19,028 bases of DNA, taken from assembly GCA_964625745.1 (NCBI GenBank), contig CAZVCJ010000076.1:1-19028 (forward strand), given 5' to 3'. Below, piece after piece: positions 1 through 6,227 of the stretch. Within the stretch, counting starts at the first letter, position 1. Each line of letters starts with the position of its first letter. This DNA comes from CAZVCJ01 sp964625745 (GTDB taxonomy: Bacteria > Chloroflexota > Anaerolineae > VGOG01). The notes beneath the pieces are model-generated. The model was not told where the DNA came from and made no database searches. It was given only the letters and a program-made list of their open reading frames with translations. A program made the translations under genes and the position numbers.

Positions 1-40
1 TTTGATCCGCTCGCGTTCCAAAGTTCTCGCGTGGGCATAA

Positions 41-931
41 TTACGAAAGGCTCTCCGGGTGCATAATACCCGGCATCATCGAGTGGTAGGTTGGCGCGCC
101 AGGGTAGGCCATCTGAATCAGCACCATCGCCGATACCATCTCGGCGTCAGCGACCGCGACCGTCCCGGCCAAGGTTGCCGGCGCGGTCGAGCCGGTGTTG
201 GCCATAGACATGAAGCCGACCGGCAGACCGGCTTCGGCAAAGACCAGCGCCGACTCCATGCCGCCCGCGTCCTGCCCCAGGGGAGCAATGGTGCAGATCA
301 GCGACGAGAGGGGCGGGCGCTGGCGCATCGTCGCCTCGTCGCTGGCGATGACTCTGGCCATCTCGACGGCGTAGCGCGCCATCGGCTCATCCATCACCGT
401 CTCGGTCTGCACGTGCTTGACGGTGTTGTTGAACGAGGCGTCCAATTCCTGCAAAGGCGCTGTGGCCGGGTAGTCCTGGGCGCTGACGATGGGCCAGTAA
501 AAGGCGATGGAGGACAGGTAGTCGGCCACGCGCGCCATCCTGGCCACGTCCTCTTTCATCGAACGACGCAGCTTGCGGGTCTCAAAATCAATCGTCTTTG
601 TCCCACAGCCGTCGGTGGCGCAGTAGAAGGTCGCCCCATTGAGATTCAGGTCAAAGGCCGGTAAGCGTGCGCCCATGGCGTAGAAGCGCGGCGCGTGGGA
701 CATGGCCTCCAACACCACGTCGGGTGGCAGCTTGACGATCTGGCTCTCAAAATCCACCTGCGCGCCGTGCTCGGCGTAGATGTTCAACGCCTTCTCCGAA
801 GGGCAGTGGATGCCGGTCTCCTCCAGAATCCTCAGCGTGGCCGACTTCAGTTGCGCCACCTGCTCATCGCTCAGGATGCGCAGGTGGTAGCTTGGGACAA
901 TCGGTTGCAGTTGCGGGGTCTCGCTGTACAT
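41..931 (-). CDS. MttB-like corrinoid methyltransferase 1, C-terminally truncated
   Basis: Member of the trimethylamine methyltransferase (MttB) superfamily, which moves an N-methyl group from a methylated amine or betaine to a corrinoid protein in the cytoplasm. The start at 931 (MYSETPQLQP) follows AAGGAGAG about 8 nt upstream and matches the start of MttB-2 (MYSETP). It belongs to group A of this window, sharing the blocks SSIAFYWP, SAQDY, NNTVKHVQTETVM, ICTIAPLGQD and AEAGLPVGFM with copies 2, 4 and 5. Only 296 residues are present against 483-485 in its group. Homology runs to MMPGIMHP, then ESLS and a TAA stop, so the C-terminal third of the barrel is missing. The stop is TAA, not an amber codon, so pyrrolysine read-through does not explain it. 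The protein is probably non-functional, or the break is a join or assembly artefact 40 bp from the contig edge. It is the last visible gene of the operon, 97 bp after aguB. Confidence 0.85.
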   Translation of the reverse strand: MYSETPQLQPIVPSYHLRILSDEQVAQLKSATLRILEETGIHCPSEKALNIYAEHGAQVDFESQIVKLPPDVVLEAMSHAPRFYAMGARLPAFDLNLNGATFYCATDGCGTKTIDFETRKLRRSMKEDVARMARVADYLSSIAFYWPIVSAQDYPATAPLQELDASFNNTVKHVQTETVMDEPMARYAVEMARVIASDEATMRQRPPLSSLICTIAPLGQDAGGMESALVFAEAGLPVGFMSMANTGSTAPATLAGTVAVADAEMVSAMVLIQMAYPGAPTYHSMMPGIMHPESLS

Positions 932-950
932 TGTGTTCTCTCCTTGTCTT

Positions 951-1025
951 GGTAGACTGATAGATCGGTAACTTGATGGACTCCCCGATTTACCAGCTTC
1001 CAATCTACCAGTTACCCAGTCTACC
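951..1025. repeat. Inverted-repeat element with GGTAGACT / AGTCTACC ends
   Basis: Between aguB and mttB-1. The outer arms GGTAGACTG (951-959) and CAGTCTACC (1017-1025) are perfect complements, and GGTAAC (967-972) pairs with GTTACC (1011-1016). The same 8-bp ends bound a longer element at 11340-11454, so this is a dispersed palindromic family. It could act as an RNA stem between the two genes; it has no T-run typical of a terminator. Confidence 0.6.
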
Positions 1026-1028
1026 TGA

Positions 1029-1937
1029 CTAATCCAGATACAGTTTGATCAAGCCACCGTAGCTATCCACCCTTCTGTCGCGGAAGGGAAACGACCACGC
1101 GGCCCTGACCTCTTCGACAAAAGCCAGATCTACAGGGCATACCAGTATCTCGTCCTCGTTCTCGGACGCCTCTTTCAATACCTTGCCGTCAGGGTCGGCA
1201 ACGAAGCTGCGGCCCCAGAAGTCAATACCTCCCTGGCCGTCGGGGCCTGTCCTGAGCGAAGTCGAAGGGCTTTCCTCAAAACCAACGCGGTTGACAGCGG
1301 CCAGATAGCAGGCGTTGGCGACGGCATGGCCTCTTTGCACAACTTGCCAGGATTCCTGGTATGAGGGGTCTGGCTCGGGACAGCTATAGCCAATGGCCGT
1401 GGGGATGAGGATGATCTCGGCGCCGCTCATGGCCGTCAGCCTAGCCGCTTCGGGGAACCACTGGTCCCAGCAGATCAGCACACCGATGTTGGCATACCTG
1501 GTACGAAAGGCCCGATATCCCAGGTCGCCAGGGGCGAAGTAGTGCTTCTCGTAATAGTGCGGATCATCGGGGATGTGCATCTTGCGGTATTTACCCAAGA
1601 AGCGGCCATCGGCGTCTATGACGACGGCCGTATTGTGGTAGAGACCCAAAGTCCGTTTCTCGAACAAGCTGGCTATGAGGACGATGTCCAGTTCTGCTGC
1701 CAGTTGGCAAAGCTGTCGCAGCGTTGGGCTGTCTTCGTCTATCCTTTCCGCCAAGCCAAACATCTCGCTATCCACGACCTGAGGGAAATACCGCGACTTG
1801 AAGAGCTCCTGGGTGCACACGATGTTGGCCCCTTGACTGGTCGCCTGTTTTGTGTACTCGATCGTTTTTTCCAGATTCTGGTTGATGCCTTCGCCGCACG
1901 ACATCTGAATCAGGCCGACGTTGACGATTCTTCTCAC
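1029..1937 (-). CDS. aguB: N-carbamoylputrescine amidase (nitrilase superfamily)
   Basis: Carbon-nitrogen hydrolase of the AguB type, which converts N-carbamoylputrescine to putrescine, CO2 and ammonia in the cytoplasm. The nitrilase triad is visible: Glu44 in TQELF, Lys119 in YRKMH and Cys156 in LICWDQW. Length is 302 aa, typical of the family plus a small insertion. The start is GTG at 1937, overlapping the aguA stop in GTGA, with GGAGG about 5 nt upstream, so translation is probably coupled to aguA. Residues about 223-236 (SPSTSLRTGPD and neighbours) interrupt the usual run from NRVGFE to GGIDFWG and come from a dispersed repeat inserted in frame (1243-1269). Pairing with aguA makes the agmatine-to-putrescine role likely, but in this cluster a related ureido compound could be the real substrate. 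Confidence 0.9.
   Translation of the reverse strand: MRRIVNVGLIQMSCGEGINQNLEKTIEYTKQATSQGANIVCTQELFKSRYFPQVVDSEMFGLAERIDEDSPTLRQLCQLAAELDIVLIASLFEKRTLGLYHNTAVVIDADGRFLGKYRKMHIPDDPHYYEKHYFAPGDLGYRAFRTRYANIGVLICWDQWFPEAARLTAMSGAEIILIPTAIGYSCPEPDPSYQESWQVVQRGHAVANACYLAAVNRVGFEESPSTSLRTGPDGQGGIDFWGRSFVADPDGKVLKEASENEDEILVCPVDLAFVEEVRAAWSFPFRDRRVDSYGGLIKLYLD
1243..1269. repeat. Dispersed repeat inserted in frame in aguB
   Basis: A 27-bp GGGCCTG-CCTGAGCG-GTCGAAGGG element lies inside the aguB coding sequence and encodes about STSLRTGP on the minus strand. It matches 17011-17037 inside mttB-6 at 24 of 27 positions. Its position in aguB corresponds to a surface loop before the GGIDFWG block, and the reading frame is kept. 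Confidence 0.75.
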
Positions 1938-3019
1938 GCCGGCCTCCGATCAACGAAACGCGCAGGCTGTTGCTGAGTGACGCAATGCATCATGCCACCC
2001 AGTTCGGCCACCAGCGGTGCGTGTATGCCGATGATCTCCCGACCGGGAAAGTGCTCGGCTATGATGCCCTTCGCCAGGGCGTCGTTGACGTCGCCATAAA
2101 CAGGCACCAGCACGACGTTGTTGGCCACGTAGTAATTGGCATAGAGCCCCAGCGAAAGCACAGACTCGAAGGGCGGGACGGTAGAGGCATTCCTGGTGGA
2201 ATAGACTCTGGCCTCGGTCACTGGCACAGGTACCAGAGTCAGGGGCTCACCGGATTGGGTCGCGGCTTTCTTCAGCTCATCCAGGTGTCGTTTGAAGTAG
2301 GGGTAGCGCGGGTGAGATGCATCGTCGGTCCAACTGTAGAGGACAGTCGCCTCATCCACAAAGCGTGCAGCGCCATCAATGTGCATATCCGTATCCCCAA
2401 GCCCTATTTTCCCTGTCAGCCAGATGATGTGCTCGATGCACAGGTATTGTCTCAGCGCTTCTTCGATCTCCTCCTGAGTCTTGCCGGGGTTGCGATTGGG
2501 GTTGACGATCGAGCTACGAGTGGCGAGCAGCGTCCCCTTGCCGTTCACCTCAACACCGCCTCCCTCAAGAGTTATCGGAGCGGTGAACACCGCTAGCGAC
2601 AGCATCTCGGCGATTCCCGCCGGGACCTTTCGATCCTTCTCGAAGGGGTAACGCTCCCCCCAGCCGTTGAAGTTCCAATCGGTGGCCGCCAGCTCGCCGC
2701 TGCCATTCACCAGGAAGATAGGGCCGCTATCCCGCGCCCAGACGTCGTTCGTGGGGAAGACGTGAACGTCAAAGCGGCTCTGATCGAAGCCATAATACGC
2801 CACCTGCTGCTGAAGGTGATCCCTCCCCCGTTCATCCGTCACGACAATATGTACGATCTCGTGCCGGTGCAGGGCCTCCGTCATCGCCAGCCAGATGTGC
2901 TCCAGGCGCATCTGGCCGCCCGGATAGGGTTCGTCGTGCGGCCATTGCAGCCAGGTGCCCTCGTGCTTTTCCCATTCGGCGGGCATGTAGAAGCCGGCTT
3001 CGGCAGGCGTTTTCGTCAT
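1934..3019 (-). CDS. aguA: Agmatine deiminase (agmatine iminohydrolase)
   Basis: Member of the guanidino-group-modifying superfamily, peptidyl-arginine-deiminase-like branch, which hydrolyses agmatine to N-carbamoylputrescine and ammonia. Family blocks in order: GTWLQWPHDEPYPGG (21-35), NDVWARDSGP (91-100), NFNGWGERYPFEKD (116-129), LEGGGVEVNGKGTLL (151-165), NPNRNPG (173-179), GDTDMHIDGAARF (208-220, with the catalytic His213) and the C-terminal GGMMHCVTQQQP with catalytic Cys346. Length 361 aa is normal. The usual TDGHID motif reads TDMHID here. The start at 3019 has GGGAG about 7 nt upstream. It overlaps aguB by 4 bp. Just upstream (3028-3050) is a second copy of the mttB-2 3' end; read in that frame, the tail ends in a TGA overlapping this ATG, suggesting that aguA once directly followed mttB-2. 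Confidence 0.93.
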   Translation of the reverse strand: MTKTPAEAGFYMPAEWEKHEGTWLQWPHDEPYPGGQMRLEHIWLAMTEALHRHEIVHIVVTDERGRDHLQQQVAYYGFDQSRFDVHVFPTNDVWARDSGPIFLVNGSGELAATDWNFNGWGERYPFEKDRKVPAGIAEMLSLAVFTAPITLEGGGVEVNGKGTLLATRSSIVNPNRNPGKTQEEIEEALRQYLCIEHIIWLTGKIGLGDTDMHIDGAARFVDEATVLYSWTDDASHPRYPYFKRHLDELKKAATQSGEPLTLVPVPVTEARVYSTRNASTVPPFESVLSLGLYANYYVANNVVLVPVYGDVNDALAKGIIAEHFPGREIIGIHAPLVAELGGMMHCVTQQQPARFVDRRPA

Positions 3020-3027
3020 GGTTCACT

Positions 3028-3050
3028 CCCGATCTGCTCCGCCTCGCGCT
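3028..3050. repeat. Second copy of the mttB-2 3' end (right-hand junction of cassette)
   Basis: An exact 23-bp copy of 3729-3751. On the minus strand it encodes REAEQIG, the last residues of MttB-2, and continues SEP followed by a TGA that overlaps the aguA ATG (ATGA). The two copies flank 678 bp containing the orphan gene. This is the pattern expected of an insertion, or of a duplication, at the mttB-2/aguA junction. Confidence 0.85.
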
Positions 3051-3063
3051 TGCTAGCCGTCAC

Positions 3064-3684
3064 TTACTCTAGCAAGGATATCTCTCCCTGCTTTATCAGC
3101 CAAACACCAGATTTGCGTTGGCCCGTACTATCATACATCCCGTAGAAAATCTCTGCCGGCCCGCCATTTGATAGCTCGCTTACGTATTTTTGAGTGAGGA
3201 TGCGCTTTGAATTGGGCGACCAATCCCGACCAGAAAATGGCGCACGACTCTGAGACAACCGGTAAAGATGCACCTCGAAGCCCTGTTCAACATTCGCCTT
3301 CGGATGGCAAAGACGATCCATATCGTCAACCAAGTGTTGTTCAGTCACATTCATCCCAAATTCGACCACCGCGGCGAGCTTCAGGTAGTCATAAGACCTT
3401 GGCCCCTTAACTATGCTTTCCGCTGGTGTCTGAAGGATGGCGACATCCCAATGCTGCCTTCGCGACTTGCCCAAGCCACCCGCAGTAGGGTACTCCTTCT
3501 GGATGACACATACTTGGTTGCCTTGCCAGGTTGTGAAGCGTTGCTCTGTTGGCAATGCATTGTAAAGCATTGCATAGAACAGAGCGTGCTGCCCGTGTTC
3601 GGTGTAGCATAGATATGGATTACTGACAAAGTCTATGCAGAACCGTGTGATGGTTTGACGTATTGTGTGAATTCGTTCTACCAT
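3064..3684 (-). CDS. Orphan protein of unknown function, possibly PD-(D/E)XK-nuclease-like, on an inserted cassette
   Basis: 206 aa; I do not recognise a named family. There is no signal peptide or membrane segment. The start at 3684 follows GGGAG about 8 nt upstream. A central stretch, HWDVAILQTP then YDYLKLAAVVEFGMN and LVDDMDRLCHP, has the strand-D-strand-E spacing seen in restriction-endonuclease-like folds, but the usual E-x-K is E-F-G, so this is only a suggestion. The C-terminus contains GRDWSPNSKRIL and ends QGEISLLE. Its base composition looks lower in GC than its neighbours (for example 29 of 60 G+C at 3541-3600 against 40 of 60 at 3841-3900). It is flanked by an exact 23-bp duplication of the mttB-2 tail and splits mttB-2 from aguA, so it looks acquired rather than part of the methyl-transfer pathway. 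Confidence 0.75.
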   Translation of the reverse strand: MVERIHTIRQTITRFCIDFVSNPYLCYTEHGQHALFYAMLYNALPTEQRFTTWQGNQVCVIQKEYPTAGGLGKSRRQHWDVAILQTPAESIVKGPRSYDYLKLAAVVEFGMNVTEQHLVDDMDRLCHPKANVEQGFEVHLYRLSQSRAPFSGRDWSPNSKRILTQKYVSELSNGGPAEIFYGMYDSTGQRKSGVWLIKQGEISLLE

Positions 3685-3725
3685 TCTTCATCTCCCTTGT
3701 CGGGCACACGCGATGCCTCGGCCGC

Positions 3726-5183
3726 CTACCCGATCTGCTCCGCCTCGCGCTCGGCCGCCGCCAGGATGCGGTCCAGCTCGGCCAGCACCTCCTGAGGCAG
3801 GGGCTTGGGATGGTGCGTCTCGCTGAGCCGTTTGAACTCCTCTATCGCCACCTCGCGTGGATCGCGCAGGCTGCCGTCGGGGCCTTTCTGCCGCAGTAGC
3901 TTGGACAGTCGAAAGTCACGGATGCGCTGGCGGGTGTGCTTTTGCTTCAGAAAATGGCTGCGCGGCCCCACGGCTGCGATCACGTCCAGCGCCATGTCCG
4001 CCTCGTCGAACTCGAAGCCGTGCAGCAGGTCGTACGCACACTGACAGATCTCGTGATCGAGGATCACCTGCTCAGGGTAGAGCACCATCGAGCTATCGAG
4101 CAAGCCCATGTAGCCGCAGATTTCGCCGCCGCACAGCGGGATGAAGGCCGATCCCAGCCCGCCCTCCATGCCCGATTGCCAGCCTACGTCGGCGGCGTCG
4201 CTGCTGACGCTCCCTCCGCCCAGGCTGGGTACTCCCCAGGCGTGGGCCTGTTGCACGGCCATCATGGAAAGCGGCACCGGCACCTCGCCAACGTAGCCTC
4301 CCGTGCGCGGGTGCATGAGCGAGATCAGGTTCGAGTGAAACACAGGCGTGCCGGGATAGGCCAACTGCAACAGCACCATGCCGCTCACCACCTCGGCATC
4401 GCCGACGACCAACGCGCCCAGGGGAGTGGCCGGCGCAGTAGAGCCCATGGTCGGCATGGCCATGAAGCTGATGGGGATGCCCGCCTCGGCGTAGATCAGC
4501 GCCGTCTCGATGCTGTCGCCATCCTGCGCCAGCGGGGCGATGGTGCAGAAGTTGGCACAGATGGGAGGCCGTCGCCGCCGCTCCTCGTCGCTGCCGGCCA
4601 CCACGGTCGCCATCTCGACGACGTAGGGCGCTAACTGTGGCGGCACCGTCATCCCGCCACGCACGTGCTTGAGCGTGTTGGTCAGGCCGGCGTGGCACTG
4701 GTGCAGCGGTGCGGTGAGGCCGTAATCCTGCGCGCTGACCAGCGGCCAGTAAAAGCTGATCAGAGGCAGGGCGTCGCACACCCGCGCCATCAGCGCCACG
4801 TCTGCTTTGCGCGAGGGGCGCAGTTGGCGCGTCTCCGGGTCAACTACATGCACGCCGGTCCCGTCGGTGCACAGGTAGGAACAACTGCCGTCCAGGAGCA
4901 GGTCAAAGCGCTCCTCGCGGCCTCCCAGCACGAAAGAGCGCGGCGCGGTGGACATAGCCTTTTCCACCAGGTCAGGCGGGATGCGGACGATCTCTTTATC
5001 CCAATCCACCCGCGTGCCGTGGTCGGCGAAGATCTCCAGCGCTCTGCGAGATGGAAAGTGCACACCAACCTCATCCAGGAGGCGCAGCGTACCGCCTTTC
5101 AAGGTCTCGAGCTGCTCCTGGGTCAGCAGCTCGCTCTTGAAGGGCGAGGTGAAGGGGATGATGTCGGGAGTCTCGGAATACAT
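3726..5183 (-). CDS. MttB-like corrinoid methyltransferase 2
   Basis: Full-length 485-aa MttB-superfamily protein (group A), predicted to demethylate an N-methylated amine or betaine onto a corrinoid protein. The start at 5183 has AAGGAG 6 nt upstream. Recognisable blocks: LLDEVGVHFPSRRALEIFADHG (35-56), CTDGTGVHVVDPETRQLRPSRKADVALMARV (105-135), FYWPLVSAQDYG (144-155), NTLKHV (169-174), FCTIAPLAQDG (212-222), YAEAGIPISFMAMPTMGSTAPAT (231-253), LGGGSVSSDAADVGWQSGME (321-340) and VGPRSHFLKQKHTR (405-418). It has no internal amber codon, so it is non-pyrrolysine. Compared with copies 1, 4 and 5 it replaces APLHELDAS by APLHQCHAG and SETLMGE by RGGMTVP, which may mean a different substrate. It starts 12 nt after the CE4 hydrolase stop. 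Its last 23 coding bases before the TAG are repeated at 3028-3050. Confidence 0.92.
   Translation of the reverse strand: MYSETPDIIPFTSPFKSELLTQEQLETLKGGTLRLLDEVGVHFPSRRALEIFADHGTRVDWDKEIVRIPPDLVEKAMSTAPRSFVLGGREERFDLLLDGSCSYLCTDGTGVHVVDPETRQLRPSRKADVALMARVCDALPLISFYWPLVSAQDYGLTAPLHQCHAGLTNTLKHVRGGMTVPPQLAPYVVEMATVVAGSDEERRRRPPICANFCTIAPLAQDGDSIETALIYAEAGIPISFMAMPTMGSTAPATPLGALVVGDAEVVSGMVLLQLAYPGTPVFHSNLISLMHPRTGGYVGEVPVPLSMMAVQQAHAWGVPSLGGGSVSSDAADVGWQSGMEGGLGSAFIPLCGGEICGYMGLLDSSMVLYPEQVILDHEICQCAYDLLHGFEFDEADMALDVIAAVGPRSHFLKQKHTRQRIRDFRLSKLLRQKGPDGSLRDPREVAIEEFKRLSETHHPKPLPQEVLAELDRILAAAEREAEQIG
3729..3751. repeat. Left copy of 23-bp direct repeat (inside mttB-2 3' end)
   Basis: Last 23 coding bases of mttB-2 before its TAG stop, identical to 3028-3050. 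The distance between copies is 701 bp, the size of the presumed inserted unit (678 bp plus one repeat copy). Confidence 0.85.
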
Positions 5184-5195
5184 TTGATCTCCTTG

Positions 5196-6023
5196 CTACA
5201 ATTCCTGCGCCACATCCCCCATCCGCGCAAAGCGCGCCCCACTACTCTGCGCGGCGTGCTGGATGAAGCGCTCCAGTAAGGCCAGGCGGTGGCCGCGCCC
5301 GATGACCTGGGGATGCATGGTCAGGGTAAAGACGCCGCTCTCCTCGTGCTCGACCAGGTAGTCGAACTCGCCAGCCCAGATCTCGAAGACCTTGGACGGG
5401 GCGGAGAGACCATAAGGCATGGACTCAAAATCGAACATGAAATGGGGCCAGTCGTCCAGGGAAAAGTCCACGGGAAATTCCCACAGGGCCACCTCTTGCC
5501 CGGCCTGGAGTGGCCGCTCTACTCCCACCTGATCCCCCAGTCGAGGATGGTAGGGGTGAAAATCGCCGGCGAAGAGGCTGGAATCGTACAGAAAGCCATA
5601 CTCGATCAGCAAGGGCAGGGTCGCTGCGCTGTAATCCCACGACGGCGAGCGGTAGCCCAGCGGCGGATGACCAATGAAGCGCTCCAGGACGGTCATGCCC
5701 CGTTCCAGACTGCGCCGCTCCTCGGCGGGAGTCTGGGTGCTGGGATCCTCGTGGCCGTATCCGTGATGGGCTACCTCGTGCCCGGCGGCCAGGATCGCCT
5801 CAACTGCCCTGGGGAAGGACTCAGCGGTATGGCCGGGGATGAAGAAAGTGGCAGGGAGTTGGTAGTCCGCCAGCAACTCCAGGATGCGCGGCACACCCAC
5901 CTTCGCCCCAAACTCTCCGCGCGACAGCATCGCCGGAGTGGGGGCGGGGTAGCCACCCAGCCAGACGCTGAGGGCGTCAAAATCGAACGTCAAACAAACT
6001 GTGTGGGGTCTCTCGTTTGGCAT
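5196..6023 (-). CDS. CE4-family hydrolase (polysaccharide deacetylase / cyclic imidase-like)
   Basis: 275-aa NodB-homology (carbohydrate esterase 4) hydrolase. Motifs: LTFDFDA with Asp14 and Asp16, PATFFIPGHTAE (57-68), HEVAHHGYGHED (82-93) supplying metal-ligand histidines, GYRSPSWDYS (123-132) and LTMHPQ with His237. The sequence looks closest to the HpPgdA/PuuE-like subgroup, which contains a peptidoglycan deacetylase homologue and enzymes acting on cyclic amides (allantoinase, imidase). It has no signal peptide, so it should act in the cytoplasm. This makes hydrolysis of a small cyclic ureide or imide more likely than polysaccharide deacetylation (inference). It sits between mttB-3 and mttB-2, 12 nt before mttB-2. 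The start at 6023 has only a distant GAGGA about 12 nt upstream. Confidence 0.85.
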   Translation of the reverse strand: MPNERPHTVCLTFDFDALSVWLGGYPAPTPAMLSRGEFGAKVGVPRILELLADYQLPATFFIPGHTAESFPRAVEAILAAGHEVAHHGYGHEDPSTQTPAEERRSLERGMTVLERFIGHPPLGYRSPSWDYSAATLPLLIEYGFLYDSSLFAGDFHPYHPRLGDQVGVERPLQAGQEVALWEFPVDFSLDDWPHFMFDFESMPYGLSAPSKVFEIWAGEFDYLVEHEESGVFTLTMHPQVIGRGHRLALLERFIQHAAQSSGARFARMGDVAQEL

Positions 6024-6062
6024 GGACTCAATCGGTCCTCAGCGACACTAATTGACAAGACT

Positions 6063-6187
6063 AGCGCCGGCTGAGTAGGCTCGGAGCGCAGCGGAGAGCC
6101 GTATCGAAGCCAAGCGGGTTGGCCAGGCAAAGCCGCTCGCTTGATTTCGATGTGCTGTGCTACTCAATCGGCGCTACTCAATCGGCG
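6063..6187. repeat. Imperfect long inverted repeat in the mttB-3 / CE4 hydrolase spacer
   Basis: This fills most of the 204-bp gap. AGCGCCGGCTGAGTAG (6063-6078) pairs with CTACTCAATCGGCGCT (6160-6175) at 14 of 16 positions, ATCGAA (6103-6108) with TTCGAT (6146-6151), and CAAGCG (6111-6116) with CGCTTG (6138-6143). The right arm also contains a 14-bp tandem duplication, GCTACTCAATCGGC, at 6159-6172 and 6173-6186. It looks like a dispersed palindromic (MITE- or REP-like) element with no coding capacity. Confidence 0.65.
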
Positions 6188-6227
6188 CTCGCTCCGGCAG
6201 CTCAGTACCTTAAGTTGACACTGATGG

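Noticed and set aside
1..40. Possible continuation of mttB-1 or another gene at the left edge
   Set aside because: In all three minus-strand frames the 40 bases give short peptides that do not resemble the expected MttB continuation; too short to assign.
41..43. Premature stop of mttB-1 as a possible pyrrolysine codon
   Set aside because: Pyrrolysine is inserted at TAG. This stop is TAA, and homology to the family is already lost four codons before it. The other five copies have no in-frame amber.
6159..6186. Two tandem 14-bp units as a CRISPR or iteron start
   Set aside because: Only two contiguous copies without spacers, and part of a larger inverted repeat; no cas or replication gene nearby.
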